From: Blattamonas nauphoetae
Lineage: Eukaryota; Preaxostyla; Oxymonadida
DNA: 64,000 bases
Direction of reading: 5' to 3'
Assembly: GCA_033064195.1 (NCBI GenBank)
Contig: JARBJD010000119.1
Location: forward strand, 62,001 to 126,000
In this document: positions 18,708-32,200 of the stretch, one piece after another
How the letters are laid out: every line of letters starts with the position of its first letter
Numbering within the stretch: the first letter of the stretch is position 1
Notes under the pieces: generated by a model
The model's database searches: none
The model's input: only the letters and a program-made list of their open reading frames with translations
What the model was told of the DNA's origin: nothing
Made by a program: the position numbers and the translations under genes

Positions 18708-21700
18708 TCAACTGAAGTTGGCTGATTCATCCTGTTGGGCTTTGTCATTCTCGACGGGGAGTGAATTGAGGTAGGACGAGACAGTGGAGAGAGTGGGGCG
18801 ATCGTCGGGGTTCACGCGAAGGGTTTGGGTGATCAATTCCTCCATCTCTTGCGTCAGCCCTTGCATGTTCGGCAGGCTTCCTGTTCCCAGTTGTCGCTGA
18901 GCGTTGATCGCATCTTGTTCAGCGAACGGGACAAGACCAGTCTCTATTTCCCACAAGACGAGGCCAAGACTAAAAACTGCCGCTTTGCGTGTGTCGATAG
19001 GGTCCGAGTTCCTCTCTTCCTCCGCCTTCACCACTTCAGGCGCCATCCATCGTCGTCCCTCTTGATTCTGCGACACTTGGCCAGACTGGCCTTGCGAGAC
19101 GGATTTCTGAGCCTGGGCGGTCTTTGACTCCTGTGTCTTCAGACAGACATCGCCAGAGGCATTGAACATCACCCAGTGCGACGAGAGCTTTGTGAGGACT
19201 TCGGCTGTGAGGTTAGCGTCTGCGATGTTGATCAGTCCGAGTGCCAGTTGTCGCTGGATGATTCGCTTCACGATTCCCACCTGTTTGCCTTGCTCGGTGT
19301 GGAGTCTGTTGTAGAGAGTGTCGACTTCTCGGACGACGGTCATCTCCAACTTCTCTCCACAACGGACTGCTTCCATGATCTTCATCTCAGGAGCGGTCTG
19401 GGTGATTTGATCAGGTGTCTCGTTTGAATGTGTGACTGTCGAATCGCCAGAAGGTTCGAGCGAGTTGTGCGTGTGGATCAGGCCGTGGGTGTGCTCGACC
19501 TCGATCTTGTCATCTTCCACTTGTGGTCTGTCTTCTTCGACCATTTCTTTCGGTGCCTCAGGAGCTGGCTTTGATCTCCTTCGTCGCCAGATCAGGAAGG
19601 CGATGATGGCGAGAAGGAGGAGGACACAAAGCACGACAATTAGTGGAATCAGCCAAGGAAGAGACTTCTCGAAGGCGAGTGCTCGCGCTTGCTTCCCACT
19701 CACTTTGAAGACGAATGTGGATGTCTCTCCATCTTTCCCATATTTCAGCCAGGCGAGCCATTCCATTCCTGAATCGAGTTCTGAGAGGGATGTCTGCGGG
19801 AGTGAGAGAGTGGCTGAGGTTTCAGTGTGCGTATCGACAGGCGCTGATACCAGTTCGAATGGAGTTTCCTTCGCAATTTTCTTACCATCTGTTTGGGCAA
19901 CGATGAGGGTAAGACCGCATGGAATCAGAAGCTCGCCTTTCAAGACGACATCGTATGCCTTCGTCTTTTTGACGAACGAGGCTGTGGAATTCTTATCAAG
20001 CGAAGGGACGAAGAAAGGGTTGGAGATCAGCTTGCCCTCCTTCTTCACTGTGCTGTCATCGTGGGTGGAGATCCAGAGGGAGTCGGAGTTAGCTGTGGAG
20101 AGGAGCTCAACGTCACTCGATTGCGAGCAGATGATGTTTCGTTGGAATGACAGGAAATCAGGATGAGACGGCGAATTGTTGTTGAAGATAACATCGGTCA
20201 AGACGAAGTGGCTTCCAACGAGTTCCAAGGCGCCTTCGCCGAGATGGGAGAAGGTCACAAGGCGAAGCTTGCCTGTGCTGTTCTCAATTCGGATGAGTGA
20301 TGACGACCAGTCGCACACGAGAGGAGAGTTCGCTGAGGGCGATGCAGCATTTCCTGTGAAGTCACATTCCTGGATGGTTACAGTGGGTTCGCTCGAGCCG
20401 TTGCCGATGATGTCGAAGAGAGTCGAGGAGAAGGTGAGCGAGATGAGGTCGAGACCGGTCAATTCGACAGATCCGCCAGTCACTTGCAGCAATTTCGAGT
20501 CGAGTGGTGATGTCGAGGAGAAGACGCATTTCGAGACGATGAGCGACCCGCTCGTTGATTGGAGGAGAGCTGACGAGCGGCCGGAGGTGATGGAGAACTT
20601 GAGCTTTTCGAGAACGAGTTCATGTGACACGCTTCCAGTTTTGTGGTTGATCAGAGAGCCTTCCGACGAGACTGTGATGGTGCTTTGCGCTCCTTTAGGG
20701 GTGATTTTGGTCTGATCCATTGTCAGATCGAGAGCGGAGGTGAGTTCAGCCGTGTCGAGGATGGAGATTGTCGATGGAGCTGCACTGAGAAGATGTGTGT
20801 CTGCGATGTCCAAGCTGTGGCAGACATATTTGTCGTCTCCACACCCATTGATATCGCGCCCATCTGTGCCGACGAAGATGGTCTCGTTTCTGTAGACACA
20901 CAGATAGATGAGCAGAGTGGCAGTGCTGTAGACGGATCCAGGCTGCACGCTCCGATCGAGGGTTTTGTACAAGTCTTCATCGTCATTTCTGGTGAATCCG
21001 TTGTTTGATGTTGGAACGATGTGTTTGTGTAACTCGCTTCCTGTGACGACAATTCTGGTGGCATTCTCTGACACACCGTCTTTCATAACGTTTGTGAAGG
21101 TGAGCTGGGTCAGAGAGACAGATTCCATATTATCCAGTTCGATTGTTCCGACTGATCCTCCGAAGACCAGATTCTCAAATGTCAGCTCAGACAGTGTGAG
21201 CTTCCCTCCGCCTGTTTCAGAGTTGGATGTGAGGCTTGACATGCCGGATGAGATGATGGGTGAGGTGATGGGGATTGGCGTGCTTTCTGAAGTGAATGTT
21301 GAATGATCGATGGAAAGAGATCCAGCTTGACAGATGATGAGAGGGATTTCGAGAGTGATGTTCATTTTGAATGTGCATTCTGTAATTTTGGCCAGAGCTG
21401 TCGGATGTGCCGATTGGCAGAGCGAGTGTTTGTTGTTCCAGACCAGAATCAAGTCCCGCATTTCGAAAGCCCCTTGTTCTTCCACAGAAAAGAAGACTGT
21501 GTCTGTTGATGTTGAAAATTCACCTTCCGGGAATTCCACCTCCGTAAACGGTTCTTGGTACTGATCTTCATATTTCAGGAGAAGCACCGACTGCTTGATG
21601 ATACTCCCCATTTCGACGAAGTAACACGATTTCTGAAGGTAGATAGGAACTTGATATAAGGCATCGTCGTCCGTGCGGGTGTGGATGAACTCGAGATAGT

Positions 21701-24700
21701 CTGAAATGGCGGTACAGTCGGTGTATGCTGCGTTAGCACAAGAATACGATCGTTGGCCTTCATACAAGCTGACCGCAAAGACAGGAATTTCGAAGTTGAA
21801 CGACGCTTCCGGATGATCCTCAACTGCGACGTGTTTGTTCAGTCCTGGCTTCTCAGATCGGCCACTGAGAGACCAGCAACTGCCTTTCATGTTACTGAAG
21901 ACAGTGGTGGGATCTTGCAGAGAGTCGTACAACGATCTTGTGATGAAGAAGTCAGACCCTTCCGAGAGAGCGCTGTTGGAACTGTAGAACATGGTCAGGG
22001 TGATCTGATCATCTTTGACAGTTCCATCGAGATATCCTCCTGGGCCCTTCACCCTGGCTGTGCAGTCAAAAAACAGTGGGAATGCAAATTCTCGTTGGAT
22101 GACCATGAATGGGGTTGGGTACCCTCCAATGCCGATTGTCCGAGAGCCAGTGTTGAGGAGGAAGAACGCTCCCCCATAATCGGCCGAACAGCGCACGAAA
22201 CATATTGGATCGACCTGCAACTGTCCATTCTCATCGCGATCGTCTGAAACATACACCGCTCCTCCGCGTTGAGTTGCACTGCAGTCGAAAAAGGGGGAAG
22301 CGATGGTGTTGAGATCGCAATTGTGAAGATACAGGGCGCCTCCATTCGCAGCGTGGCAGTTGAAGAAAGGGATTTGAGCGATCTGGATCATCGTGTCACA
22401 AGCATTCAGAACAGACCCGTTTCCATTTGACGTGACGTTGGAAAAGCAGGCAGCGACCTGTCCTTGTTGACCGGAAAGTCGGATCACCCCTCCAGTGGCG
22501 ATAATGCATGAACAGTCGTTAAACGTTAAATCTGAAAGGATAGTGGATTCAAAGGCCAGTTCGCCTTCCGAGCAGAAAAACGGTGTTGTTGACTGTCCAC
22601 CATCAGAGAGGACAATGCAAGTTGACAGAGTCAGAGAGGAAGAGGCTTGGAGCACAAAAGGAGCGGTTGTTCGACTTGATGAGATAAAAATCGTCAGAGA
22701 GACAAGGGCCAATCTACTGTCTAATCCACAGCTGAACCAAGCAGCAGAATTCGCACCTGATTGTGCGATGGTGGTGAACTGAGATGGAGTCTCTGCTCCG
22801 ATGTGAAACTCGGCGTTTGATGGGAGGTCGACTGGTTTGATGGCAATGGACTGTTGGGGGTGAGTGTTAAACATGATGGTCACGGAAGCTTGTTTGAGCA
22901 ACACGTCCGAAAAATCGATCGATTCAACATCAGACAAGCTGAGTGGATAAGACTCCAATTCTTTCTTTCTCATCTCGTTGAAATTATCATCAAAAACAGC
23001 TAAGACTGTGGGACAGTTAAGATTGTGAGAACGTCCGTCATTGTCAAGGATCGATGGGGCACGGCTCAATGAACCCATTCCATACGAGAACGGGGGTGTA
23101 CCGATCATTTGAGAGTTGACGAACACATCATGAGCCGACGTGTCATATTGACCATGATTGTCAAAGAAGAAGGTTCCATCGGAAGCGAGTACAGTTGGGT
23201 CTGTTGGGTCTGTTGTGTCGAAGAAGAGTGCTCCTGCCTTCCCCTCCAACGAGGAGCATCTCACAAATGTTGCTCTCAAAGTGAAAGGGAGTTGAGTTTT
23301 GATGTCGAGTGCGGCAGCTCCAACACCGCTTGTTCGTTTGATGTTCTTAAAGTAGCTATTGTGGACTGTCGTGTCAACCTCATTCACTGAGATCATACAT
23401 GATGAGCTGTTTATATCGTCGAATATCGAGTCTTTGATTTCAACCTTTCCTGCTTCAGAAATGTCGATGAGAGGATGCTGACAGCCACTGATGTGCTTGG
23501 CGCGGATGTTTTGGAGAGTCGTCAATCTCAGCTGATCCAAACGATCCTGAGCTCATTCTGAGAACACGAGTCTCAGCTGCATTGATTGTGTTGATTGCCT
23601 TTGAAAGAGAGGCACATGGAGATTCGTTCGAACAATCGCCATCGGCATTCGAACCAGCGACGAACAAAACAGATTGACTTTCCTGCGATCCGTCTGCAGA
23701 CCATCGACAACCGAAAACTGCCCAAGAGACAGAATGTGCTTCCATGAGGTTTGTGTCGTTATGGCCGAATGCAGCCGAGTTGCCCGAAAAGCGTGAGAAA
23801 CGGATTGTGGCATCGTTGCCTTCGACGTTTAATCCTCCTGAATTCTGTTGAGCAGTGTTGGACTCAAAGACGGAGTCAGTCACCGTGCACGCATATGTGC
23901 ACGCTCCTCCTCCTGACAAGTCACAGTCACATTCTGTGAATTGTGATTTCGAGATGAGACAAACACCGTTTTCGACGAACGCGACAGCTCCACCCGAATA
24001 GAGAGCAGAGCAGAACGTGAAAGATGACGAGGTGATGGTCACAAGATTGGGGATGTCTGACCCTGCCACGTGGGAGAGAATCGCCCCACCTGCTCCCACA
24101 GTCGTGTTACATTGTGAGAATGTGCAGCTGGAGATGGTAAGAGGAGACAAGCACATGTGTCGGATCGCCCCTCCTCCGCTTGCGTGTGGTGGCAGTCTTT
24201 CTTCGGAGTCCATCATTTCGGTGAATGAGCAGCTGGTGAACGAGATCGGGGTTGAAACTGTGGAGTAGTTGTATGGTGTGAGGTTATCCGTTGTCGCGCC
24301 AGGACGGAGCGACCAAAAATGGAAGATGTCTTCTGGTCCATACGATCCGCCGAAGATGTAATCAGTGGTCACTGTGTATATTTCCTTCTCAAAGAAGGAT
24401 TTAAACACTTTGGCGATGAAATCATCTTGATAGTGCGACGGGGATGTTTGGCAGATCGCGAATGTGGTGTTTTGGCAGAGGAGGGAGCCACCGAGGTTAA
24501 AGTCTTGAATCATCGTTCCTTGGAGGGCACCTGTGCTTTCCTTGACTGAGACGCCGAGGCAGGTCTGGGATAGGCGTGAGTCTGATGGTGTGTGGGTGTT
24601 GTGAGTCGATGTCATGTTTGTGAGAGAAGTGGATAATAGACATGAAGAAAGCTCCATTTTGGATCTAGCTGTGTTGTGAGATGAAGAGAGACCAAAAAGG

Positions 24701-25392
24701 AGGGAATTTCCGGATATCAGTGTGTGAGATGAGAATGAAATCGATGATGCTGTGATGGTGTATGGTGAAGGGAAATCAGACGATGAAATGAATGTTAGAG
24801 GATGTAATACATTGCTGGTAGCTTTTATATCCGTACTAACGATGGTTAAGTCTGATCCGGATGGAAATGAAGAATCTGACTCTAAGATGAATGGTGAGGC
24901 CCCAATTGGTGTCGTAATCCTGCAATCGTGAATAGATAACGATGATCCAACAATTGTTGCCAACGAAGGTGCTTGAGCAGAGTGCCTGAAGGTGGGTGAA
25001 TTTGGTGGTGATTGTGTTGTGAGATCACAATGAACTGATTCTAATATGATTGAGGAGTTTGTGATGAGAAAAATGGGAGATGTTTTAATCTCATGTTGGA
25101 GGGTTTGAGTTGGACTCAAAGGTTCTGCATTCGATGAGAAAGTGTTGGGTGACTGTTGCAGAATGGTGTTTGATGATCCCACAAAATGAAGTGATGTGGA
25201 GGCTAATGACAAGCAGTTCGCCGAATAAAGATTGTTCTGGAGTTGGAGTATATTTGGATGTACAAAAGAATGCCGTTCGTTCGAGTTAACGCTTTGGATC
25301 ACAGAATGGAGAGGGATAGCATCCGTGAGCGGAAAATAAAACGTCGAACACAAAACAAATGGAATCAAACAGAAAGAGTGAAGTGAGACCAT
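18708..25392 (-). CDS. Beta-helix receptor with single membrane span and pseudokinase tail (one frameshift)
   Basis: Two overlapping frames read as one gene: 25392 down to 23455 and then, one base out of phase, about 23556 down to 18708. The start ATG opens a signal peptide (MVSLHSFCLIPFVLCSTFYF). The ectodomain is parallel beta-helix with FxxC and GGA coils and the GCG...PCxxL block seen in the neighbouring gene. A strong membrane span (PWLIPLIVVLCVLLLLAIIA, about 19586-19665) is followed by a basic stop-transfer RRRRSK. The cytoplasmic tail (18750-19380) has the kinase C-lobe pattern RRWMAPEVV...FSLGLVLWEIETGLVPF but no recognisable glycine loop, beta-3 Lys, HRD or DFG, so it is a pseudokinase. 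The frames switch between 23457 and 23556, where no GT...AG pair restores phase; either a real indel or a sequence error. Type I receptor-like protein; ligand unknown. Confidence 0.8.
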
Positions 25393-25629
25393 TTGTAGTT
25401 TTTGATGATGTTCAACGGATAAATGAATACGAACTAAGGGCTCGATCCAAAGGCGTCAAATTTTTATTATGGTGACTTCGGCTTCAATTCTTCAATTGAA
25501 ATGGAGAATCCCGAATCTTCTTCTGTGCTGATGAGAAGGATCCTCAAATGATCCAAAGCACAGAAAAAAGGGCGAATTAGGAATGTGAAAAAAGGAAGAT
25601 CATCTTTCTCCTCCGTCGAAAGGAGAATT

Positions 25630-28600
25630 CTACCCAAGCGAGGGGAATTCGTCCTCCCCACCATTTCCACTCTTCTTCTTCTTATTCTTCTTGTCTGTCC
25701 TCTTCTCAATCTCAGGGAATGAATGCACATCGCTCAGAAGAACAGTCTGCTGTTTCGGCTGTGGTTTTGTTTGAGGGACTGGTTTTGCGTGAGACGACGA
25801 GAACACCTCGTCCAGTGAGTCAAACTGAGCTTGCGTGCCCAGAGTGGGAACTTGACGCTGCTCCTTCCTCCGCCTCTCATCGGCTCGCTTCCGCTCTTCC
25901 TCCTTCTTCATGATGTCACTCAGCGATTCCTTCGCTGGGAGACCAGGAAACTCCTTTTTTGTTGAATTAGCCAAGTTTGGAGCGGGTTGGGTCTTCTGCT
26001 TTGGTTGTGCAGCGAACTGTGAGTGGTTGGGAGCGAAGAGTTCCTGCGACTGGTTCCCAACAGTGCGAAAGTCGATCTGCCACGAATCACGATCTTCCTG
26101 CCTCTGCCGCCTCTTCTCCTTCCTCCCCACTGCTGTCTCTCTCCGCTCTGCTTCCCACTCTTCCCTCGCAAGCTGCAACTCTGTCCGAAGCACTGGAGAC
26201 GGCAGGAGCGACACCAAATCATCAAAACACGACTCCACGCCGACCTCGCCGAACAAACCGTAGAAAGTGGAGAAGAAGCGGCTGGCGTTCATGTTGTGGC
26301 GTCGGTATTCATCACACGTTGAGAGGAACGACGACATAACTGTTTCCACCATGTCCCCGTCCAGCCCCTCCGAAATCACACCACGTAACGTTCGAACCAC
26401 ACGATTGTTCCTGTCTTCCACTGACTCGCCTGTGGGAGACGACAGGGCAGCAAGCAGACCTCCATCGTTCAGTTCGCCTTCCTCCAAATATTCTGTCAGA
26501 CCAGCTGGGGGAGGGATTGCTGAGTCTTCAGTGTCTGATTCGGCGAGGACACCAGGCGGAGGAGAGTGGGAGGATGGCTGGGAGAGGAAGGAGGGTTGAG
26601 ATGGCTGCTTGTTCTTGTCCTTGTTTTTGTTCTTCTTTTTCTCGGATTTGGGAGGTTGGGAGGGAGAAGGGTCGGGAGGGGTCGATTGAACAGTGTCCAG
26701 CGATGGGAACATGCCCTCCTCCTTCTTGTTCTCTTTGTTCTTCTTTTTTGATGGTTGAGGCGCGCGTGGTTGCAGATTGACCGGTTTGGCTTCGTCCAAT
26801 GTCGGGAAGCTCAGGTCAATGCTTTCAATTTTTGGTTTTGGACGAGGTTCGGTGTGTCCAGGAATTGAACTCCAATCGTCGTCTGTGATCACGTTCTGCT
26901 TCGATTTCGCCTTTTTACGTTCCTGTTTCGTCATCATTTCTGAATCTTTTCCTTTTTGCGACTCGATCGGAACCCAATTGTCGAACGAAGTGTTCCAGTT
27001 CATATCGTGCGCGAACACTTCATTCACCTTCGGTTTGGGTTGTATAATCTTTGATTTTGGCTTAATTTCGACAGGTTGAGTGTCTGGGAGGGTTGGAAAG
27101 GCAGGTCCTGGCTTCGGTTTTGGGTCGGCTTTTGGAGGCGGCGATTTGTTGGATTGCGGCGGAAGTTGACGTGATTGAGGCTGGGAGGATGAGAGGGAAG
27201 GAAAACTGGAATTAGGGTCAGTCGATTTCGATTTCTTTGTCGTTTTCTTGATTCCGATTTCGTTTTCGGTGGATTTCTTTGCACCAGGGAGTTCTGGGAA
27301 CTGGTTGTTCAACTGATTTCCCTTCCGTGGCAGGCGGTAATCACTTGGCTGGAAAATTGGTTGAGGATCGCTGGAAGGGATGGAGTTGATGAGTGATGTG
27401 TTCTGGTTCACTCTTCTTCCCGCTGGTGGCACTGAAAACGTCCTGTCATCGTCATCAAGCGACGGGAATACAGGACCACTTGGTTGCTGTGGTGGAGCTC
27501 TCGGCCTTCTGACCTCTCGTTTCACTCGCATTGACATTGGGTTCGAACGAACTGGGGTTCCCCCAGGCAGAGATGGGAACAGTTCTTCATTTATCTTTCC
27601 GGCTTTCCAGACAGAGTGATAGTTGTTTGCAAATTCAGACTGCGCCTGGTCGCTCAGCGAAGGGAAGGAACGAGGATCAAGTTGTGATGGGTCAACGAAC
27701 ATATTGTGGAAGGATTGGGGCGTGACTGGTTCTTCTTCTTCTCTTCTTCTCCCTCTGTGGCCTCTTGGCTGATTCATCTGCAGCAGGGAAAGGTTGATGT
27801 GGATAGCGTTGTGATTGATTCTTACATCTTTCGAATTCACCAGATTCGATGGTGTTACGTTTCCGTGCACAGCGGCTTGATGTTGGAGCAGTTCTAAATC
27901 GGACGCAAAGACGACATATCGATTTTGGACACAATTTTCGTTTTCGCAGAAGAAGTGCATCTTCCTGAAATGGTTCTGGAGGGTCTGGTAGTTTGGGTAA
28001 TATTCGTCGGTTTTCTGAAAAAGGAAGAAAAGAGACGAGAATGGAGATGTTGAGAGAGCATACTCCAGCATTCTCGCAGATGAAGCACTTCTCATGCGCA
28101 GTGTTCATGTGTTTGCGGAACGATTCGGTGTCGAAGTGGTATGATTTGCAGAAGTTGCAGCTGTGATGAGAAATAACGATTGAGAGAGACATGGAAGGAG
28201 GAGAACGAGAGATGAGACAGTGAGGGGATGATGAATCAGACGTGACGAATAGATACGATGTGATGATAAAAACATAACATAAGTGATATAAACAGACTAT
28301 GGATGTCCTCCAGAGATGTCATCTTGCAACTTTCCTTGCCGATGGAGGATGATTGTCTTCGAAGTGAAAAGTGATTGTTCTGACAAGAACAAGGGTCTCT
28401 TCTCAACACAAAGAAGACTACAGATGGAAGATGAACGAGTAAGCGGTTGAAGAAAGAGAAATACCAATATTCTTTGTGATGGACGTCGTTGAGATGATTT
28501 TGGAGAAGTTGGATCGTTGGAAATTGTTCTTTACACAGACTACAGCGTGGGGTGTTCATGTTCGCAATTTTCTGTTGAATGTCTGTGTCCGCATAGAAGA

Positions 28601-29064
28601 TACCAAGAGTTCGATCGATTTGCTCAGTATTGAAATCAGATGCTCTGTAATCCTGCAGAGATGAGAAAGAAAGAGATGATGACGAATGACGATGGAATGA
28701 ATCACAAACCTGAAATGAGTGTTCATCATTCGGGGAAAACACAACGGCTTCTTGTTCACATCGACAAGTCGGACATGATTTTGATTTCATGAATCGTCGC
28801 AGACGATACACACAGAGACTACAGACGTCATTGTGGTTGCATTTCCCTTAAAGACCAGAAGAAACGGAGAAACTATCTCATGAGAAGAAATAACAGACCA
28901 ATCGCGAAGGAGACGATGGGAGTAGCGCAGAGAATGCAGATTGGTGCGTCATCATCGATGGGTGCCTGCAAAGACTGTATATCGGGTTCTGGTTCAGTAG
29001 ATTGTTGGTTATGTACAGCACCAGGAGTGTACTGTTTTTGAAAGGTTTTTTTGGGAGTTGACAT
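25630..29064 (-). CDS. ZNF598: ZNF598/Hel2-type E3 ubiquitin ligase
   Basis: Six exons with introns at 28847-28898, 28653-28709, 28418-28464, 28161-28297 and 28015-28063; phases close exactly to 1,030 codons and a TAG. ZNF598/Hel2 recognises collided ribosomes and ubiquitinates small-subunit proteins. Residues 43-83 form a C3HC4 RING (C43, C46, C58, H60, C64, C67, C80, C83). Next comes the family-specific zinc-finger array: RCSLCKEQF...H, then CLLCVEKRPLFLSEQSLF, the signature GHPYCNFC, CFIC, and a final finger before YVVFASDLELLQHQAAVHG. The rest is basic, Pro/Gln-rich and disordered, with repeated FPSL/FPxLP motifs, as in animal and fungal homologues. The ATG at 29064 is used because the in-frame extension to 29097 starts with TTG. 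It lies 137 bp downstream of the RING gene on the same strand. Confidence 0.93.
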
Positions 29065-29201
29065 GAGATCAGACCCGACATAAAAGTTTTCTCGCAAACA
29101 CTCAGAAAGTCAAGTTTTCATCAATAAAATGGAGAAAAACAAACAGACAACTGACAAACAAGACTAATAAATCAAGAAAATCACGCTGTAACGAAGTAAT
29201 T

Positions 29202-32200
29202 TCAAGTTGTTTCCTCTTTGAGTGGTTGAGGCTCGAGATTATCGTTATCATCGCTCTTCAAATCAAGAACCTTTGTCTGGCCATTCGTGACCTCCTCGTC
29301 GTACGAGTCCATAATCATTCTCGCCTGTGGCAGCTTCCGCATCCTCTCCTCCAGCAACGCCTGCGTCACCATCAACGACCCCGACGACGATCTGATCTCG
29401 TCCATTCGCTGCCTCTTCACCGCCTCCCGCGTGCACAGCGACTCCACAATGAAGTTCCGCACATACCCACGAGTGGTGTTGGCAGCGTCGGAGCAGGTTG
29501 GGCATTGTGTTTTTCCCTGCTTCCCATATTTATAAGCACAGACGCGACAGAGCGTGTGTCCGCAGGGGATGAACGTGACGGGGTCGTTCATCAGCTGCAG
29601 GCAGTTCGCGCAGCTCAGGTCGACGGTCATCGCTCCGTTGACCGTGTCGAGTTCGTCCACAAGCGACTTCACTTCGCCCATGTGGTGTGATGTCTGTCGG
29701 CCTGCTTTGCACAGAATCTCCACAACATCATCAAACTTGGTGCGAATCGTTTCCACTGTCTCCCACAGTTGGCGTGTCTCAGTTTCGATCTGCTGGCAGA
29801 ACGAGAAGAAGACAGGGAAGGACAGGACGACGAGATCCTGAGGAGGCGAGAGAGGAACGATGATGAGAGAGGAAATGGAGAAAAATGGATGAAGACGAAC
29901 AACTAGAAAAAAGCAGAGAAGCACAAACCACATCCTCGATGTAATACTCCTTCGCTTTGAACCTGTTTCGGAGCATTCGCTGGTCCATCCACGTCCAATC
30001 AAACATGCTCTTCTGGCCATCTGTCATCTCGTTGGCAGCTGTCAGTGAAGCGACGGTGCCGACTTGGCTGGAAATGTATTCGTTGAACTTGCGAGCCTGC
30101 TCGACCACTCTCCGCTCCTCCTCTCGCCGCTCCATCTCCTTCTGCTGCTTCTCCACGTCTTGCTCTGTCAACGGCTGCAGATTCCGCTTCGATCGCTGTT
30201 TGCGAGGGCTGCGCGGGCTCATGTTGGGAATTGGCTTGGCTGGCGAGAGAGGAGCGAGCGACGGCTTCTTTCCCATCTTCGTCTCGGCGGTTGGAGCAGG
30301 AGAGGGAATTTTGAGTGATTGGATTGTCGTTTGTGATGTTTGTTGATCGTTCTTGTTTCGTTGCAGTCGCGTCTTGTTCACTTCCTCGCCCTTCTCCAGT
30401 GCTTCTGTGAACTCTCTCACCTTTCTCGTGTCGCTCTCCGTGAAGAGCATCACATGCGACCCGATTTCGTCTCCGAAGTCGTCGAAGTAGTGAGAGGGGC
30501 GCGAAGGGACGATTGTTGAGGGGAACTTCTCGATCGAGGCGAGTTGGGCAGCTGACTCGCTCACACCCACCCAATCTGTCTGCGTGTCGGTTGTGATGAG
30601 CCAGTCTTTGGAGAGAAGGCGCTCGAGTTCAGCTTTTTGGGAGAGGAGGGAAGAGACCTCGGAGGTGAGGGTGTCGATGCTGAAGGAAAGAGAGGATAAC
30701 ACGAAATGGAGAAGGAGTAACGAGAGAAGTACAAGAAAGAACGAAGAAGAATCGAAGAAGTTGAGGTGCACACCGCTGGTTGGATTCGTCGAGTGACTGG
30801 TTTGTCGCCGTCAAGTTGGCTTGAAGTGTGTCTCGCTCTGTCGTGAGCTGATCGATGTTCGTGTGGAGTGTCTCGATGGAATGGCTCTTCTCCTCGTTCA
30901 TCCCAATCCACTCATCCACCTCCCTCTTCGTCTCCTCCAATCTCTCCTCCAGCCGCGTGTTGTTCTCCCGCACCATCTCCATCTTCTGCCTTGTCTGCTC
31001 CAAACTCTTTTCCAGCGTGCTCTTGTCAGCGGCCAGTGATGCTGCCCGAACTTGGAAGTCTGACATCTTCTCCGTCAGTCGAGCGTTCTCCTCTTTGAGA
31101 CGGGCCAGTTCGGATTGTTCCTCAGCTGACACTGAACCCATCGTTCGCAGTTCTTTTTCAAACTTCGCTTTGTCGGCCGAGCGCTGTCGTTCTGTTTCAG
31201 CGAGCATTGCTTTCAAAGAATCGATCATTCGCAACAGATCTGCATTCGATGCAGAAGGCGCTGATGGGTCGACGAGGTGTTCTCGTTCCTGTTTCAGAGA
31301 AGAGTCGACGCTGCCATCCTTCTCCTTGTCCATTCCAATCTGCAGTCCGGCATCAGTATCCAATCCATTCGGAGAGAGACGCTGCTCTTCGGATGTTGTT
31401 GGAGCTCCTGTGAACTGCCTCGTTATGACATGTGCATCTGCTTCTGATGACATCGTCGGCTGTGTATGTCGCGTCAGATCAGCCGGCGACTCCTTCCGCT
31501 CTCCTCGTCTCTCCTGCAGCGAGCTGTTCGGCTTCGGTCTCGCCACGAACGAGTCTTCCAAACGCGAGAAATCGTCGACTTGCTCGTCTCGCATGGAGTC
31601 GGCAATGATCGTGTTCGACAGGACGAGGCCGTGCTTGTCAGCGGTCAGTTGGAGAGCAGGCGGGCTCAGCCTCTCCTCCCAACACTCACGTGCTGTCTCT
31701 TCTGCCTCAATTCGCGTCTGGTCTTCCTCTGACGTGGGCTCGTCCTCGTTCTCTCTCCTCCACTCACTCTCACTCCCACTCGCGCTGTCTTTGTCTGTCT
31801 GTGTGTCTGCTTCGAATTCGGTCTCGTTCCTGTTTGTGTCGCGTGACGGTTGCGACGAGACGGCGTTGTTCAGATTGACAGAATTCACTTTTCCCGCATC
31901 GTCCTGCGAGTCGATCTGGTTGTTCGTCTCTCCCATCACTTTGTCTCGTCGTGTGTGGTGTTGTGGTTCATCCTCTCTCGTGTCCTCTGCCGTGTCCTCG
32001 TTCTTCTCTCTCGTCGTCCTTCTCCTTCTCTCGCTCTTCCGCTCCTTCTCCGTCCTTCTCAACTCCTTCGCCAGCCTCCTCGCTGTCTGATCCTTCTTCC
32101 CGCGTGTCGGCGACTCCGACTGAATTTGTGTTGGTGCCACATTCATCGGATATGCCGGAATCGACGAGTAGAAACGCGAGTTATGGATCGCATCCTGAGA

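Noticed and set aside
10209-25392. Bacterial polymorphic membrane proteins or contamination
   Set aside because: The beta-helix units look like chlamydial Pmp repeats, but the genes share composition and codon habit with intron-bearing neighbours on the same contig.
30855-32090. 411-codon plus-strand frame rich in Ser, Cys and Arg
   Set aside because: Antisense of the spliced coiled-coil RING gene, with no recognisable domain.
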